The translations under genes were made by a program, and so were the position numbers. Positions 63,075-64,000 of a stretch of DNA of 64,000 nt are shown one piece after another. Each line of letters starts with the position of its first letter. Position 1 is the first letter of the stretch. The notes under the pieces are model-generated. The model did not search any database. It worked only from the letters and a program-made list of their open reading frames with translations, and was not told the origin of the DNA. The DNA comes from an uncultured Clostridia bacterium. GTDB lineage: Bacteria; Bacillota; Clostridia; TANB77; CAG-465. Location: the NCBI GenBank assembly GCA_944383015.1, contig CALWOC010000001.1:1-64000 (forward strand). Reading direction: 5' to 3'.

Positions 63075-63103
63075 TTGACTATAAAAGCTCATTATGTTAT
63101 AAT
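63075..63103 (+). promoter_or_regulatory. Promoter of the first HD-GYP-like gene
   Basis: TTGACT, 17 bp, TATAAT with an extended TG. A 12-bp palindrome ACTTAATTAAGT (63133-63144) lies in the following leader, and AGGAGG at 63158 is the ribosome site. Confidence 0.8.
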
Positions 63104-63170
63104 TTTTATGTAAACATACTTTTTAAAAATATACTTAATTAAGTAATATTATTTTTTAGGAGGTTTGAAA

Positions 63171-63719
63171 ATGAATGAATCTAAAGAAAAATTAATTTTA
63201 AATTCTTTACTTAAGCCAGAAAAGGAAATAAGAATTGCAAAAATAGCAAAGTCTATAGCAGAAGAATTAAATAGCTCTGGATTTTCTATTCCTATAGATA
63301 TTGTATATGATACAGCACTAATTATGAATTTAGGACAAAAACAAATATCATATATCTATAAAAAAAATTATGACTGGGATAAACATCCAAAAGCTAAAGA
63401 ATTAAATAAAATGCATGGTAAATTTTCTGTAAAAAAAGCTGAAGCATTAGGTATTGAGCTAACAAATTTACAAAAGGAAGTTATAGAAAAACATTCAAAA
63501 GGTGATTATCCTTATATGCTTGGTTTAATTTTAAAAACTGCTGAAATTTGTGAATCTGCATTAAAGAGAAGAAAATACAATAATAAATTTCAAGAGCCTG
63601 CAAAAACTTGGGAAGATGTTGAAAAAATTCTAAAAGAAGATTCCAAAATTTCACCTAGAATATTTCCATATGCAAAAAAAGTAATTGAACCATTATTAAC
63701 TAAAAAACAACAAGAATAA
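63171..63719 (+). CDS. Degenerate HD-GYP-like protein
   Basis: A 182-residue helical protein that follows the HD-GYP outline but lacks its catalytic residues. Residues 48-55 (Thr-Ala-Leu-Ile-Met-Asn-Leu-Gly) stand where HD-GYP has Leu-Leu-His-Asp-Ile-Gly. His82 (Met-His-Gly-Lys) matches the 'HpeiG' position. Lys-His108-Ser-Lys-Gly-Asp-Tyr-Pro matches 'HHErwDGsGYP', and Lys-Arg-Arg-Lys-Tyr matches 'DRpYr'. It probably binds a ligand or partner and does not cut cyclic-di-GMP. The start at 63171 has AGGAGG at good spacing; the TTG at 63165 is less likely. A paralogue with the same Met-Asn substitution follows. The family link is made by eye. Confidence 0.6.
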   Translation: MNESKEKLILNSLLKPEKEIRIAKIAKSIAEELNSSGFSIPIDIVYDTALIMNLGQKQISYIYKKNYDWDKHPKAKELNKMHGKFSVKKAEALGIELTNLQKEVIEKHSKGDYPYMLGLILKTAEICESALKRRKYNNKFQEPAKTWEDVEKILKEDSKISPRIFPYAKKVIEPLLTKKQQE

Positions 63720-63732
63720 TTCTTGTTGTTTT
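63704..63732 (+). terminator. Terminator whose loop is the stop codon
   Basis: A 13-bp perfect stem (63704-63716 with 63720-63732); its 3-nt loop is exactly the TAA stop of the preceding gene. The last codons (Lys-Gln-Gln-Glu) form the 5' arm. Confidence 0.75.
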
Positions 63733-63757
63733 TATAATTAAGAAATAATACTAAAAT

Positions 63758-63786
63758 TTGACATGTATTTAAAAAAATGTTATAAT
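63758..63786 (+). promoter_or_regulatory. Consensus promoter of the second HD-GYP-like gene
   Basis: TTGACA, 17 bp, TATAAT with an upstream TG: a full consensus match. AAAGGAGGG precedes the ATG. Confidence 0.85.
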
Positions 63787-63842
63787 TATTATGTAATGTT
63801 AATTTAATATTTGCACTGAAATATGTGTAAAGGAGGGTAAAT

Positions 63843-64000
63843 ATGAATAAAAAAGACCGCGCTATTGTAGCAAGTTTTCTTATCGACTCTGAGAAAGGAT
63901 TACGGACAGCTCAAATAGCAATGGCAATAGCAATTAAAGCCAAAAATAGCGGGTATAAAATCTCTTGCGAACTAGCATATGATACTGCTCTCATTATGAA
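63843..64000 (+). CDS. Second degenerate HD-GYP-like protein, cut by the window edge
   Basis: The first 52 residues are present: Met-Asn-Lys-Lys-Asp-Arg at the start, ending Tyr-Asp-Thr-Ala-Leu-Ile-Met-Asn. They match the preceding gene closely in the second half, including Tyr-Asp-Thr-Ala-Leu-Ile-Met-Asn, so the pair arose by tandem duplication. The same Met-Asn replaces the His-Asp expected in an active HD-GYP enzyme. It has its own consensus promoter and a strong ribosome site, so it is transcribed separately from its paralogue. The remainder lies beyond the window. Confidence 0.7.
   Translation, partial: MNKKDRAIVASFLIDSEKGLRTAQIAMAIAIKAKNSGYKISCELAYDTALIM

Overview
The window is strongly A+T-rich DNA from a low-GC Gram-positive anaerobe, most likely an uncultured-type Clostridia (Bacillota) from a gut-like habitat. 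The grounds are a clostridial type II fatty-acid operon, pyruvate formate-lyase with its activase, rubrerythrin, a 2Fe4S-cluster ferredoxin, a dockerin-repeat protein, a wall-anchored adhesin, an ornithine-fermentation-type dehydrogenase and Bce-type peptide-antibiotic sensing. UGA is used as a stop, so the code is standard. Nearly all genes are on the minus strand. No rRNA, tRNA, CRISPR array, prophage or intact insertion sequence was seen, and I cannot name the species.

Layout. 0.1-12.4 kb: a lipid block read leftwards. A GltD-like oxidoreductase, biotin ligase and TetR regulator form one operon ending in a terminator. Then comes fabH-fabD-fabG-fabF-accB-fabZ-accC-accD-accA-fabI, a FabK/nitronate-monooxygenase-like flavoprotein, and a 74-residue protein resembling the RNA polymerase alpha C-terminal domain. 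No acyl carrier protein gene is present. 12.5-15.7 kb: two unknown plus-strand genes, then a two-gene operon in which a 386-residue protein with a double-glycine leader is followed by a free-standing C39-type protease. 15.8-21 kb: an orphan 2,4-diaminopentanoate dehydrogenase-like gene, a DUF5131 (phage Gp37/68) protein, and an operon of a radical-SAM/DegT-aminotransferase fusion with a tandem Nudix protein. 21-26.6 kb: MgtE behind a leader terminator, then a thioester-domain adhesin of about 1,318 residues. A 13-bp palindrome is shared by the mgtE and radical-SAM promoters.

26.8-36.9 kb: glmM, pflB-pflA, a secreted protein made only of dockerin-type loops, a small membrane/beta-propeller cluster, rubrerythrin, a strongly expressed-looking GT4 glycosyltransferase and a 40-residue membrane protein. 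37-50.4 kb: SDR, M20 peptidase, ZIP transporter and a two-component system; an FtsX-type ABC transporter; DUF4153; then DHH phosphoesterase, LD-carboxypeptidase, SDR and flavin reductase. 50.5-53.8 kb: rtcB, a gene-poor gap, a carboxymuconolactone decarboxylase-cupin fusion, an XRE regulator and a YbaK deacylase. 53.9-58.8 kb: a full Bce module (response regulator, kinase, ATPase, permease) with two BceR-type boxes, plus a ferredoxin. 58.9-63 kb: a MarR-controlled heterodimeric ABC exporter. From 63.1 kb: two tandem paralogues that look like HD-GYP proteins without catalytic residues, the second cut by the window edge.

The best candidates for undescribed biology are the double-glycine protein with its stand-alone C39 protease, the radical-SAM/DegT plus double-Nudix operon with its shared operator, the lone alpha-CTD-like protein in the lipid operon, and the tandem degenerate HD-GYP proteins. 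Several starts were moved from the longest open frame to a downstream ATG that has a proper ribosome binding site.
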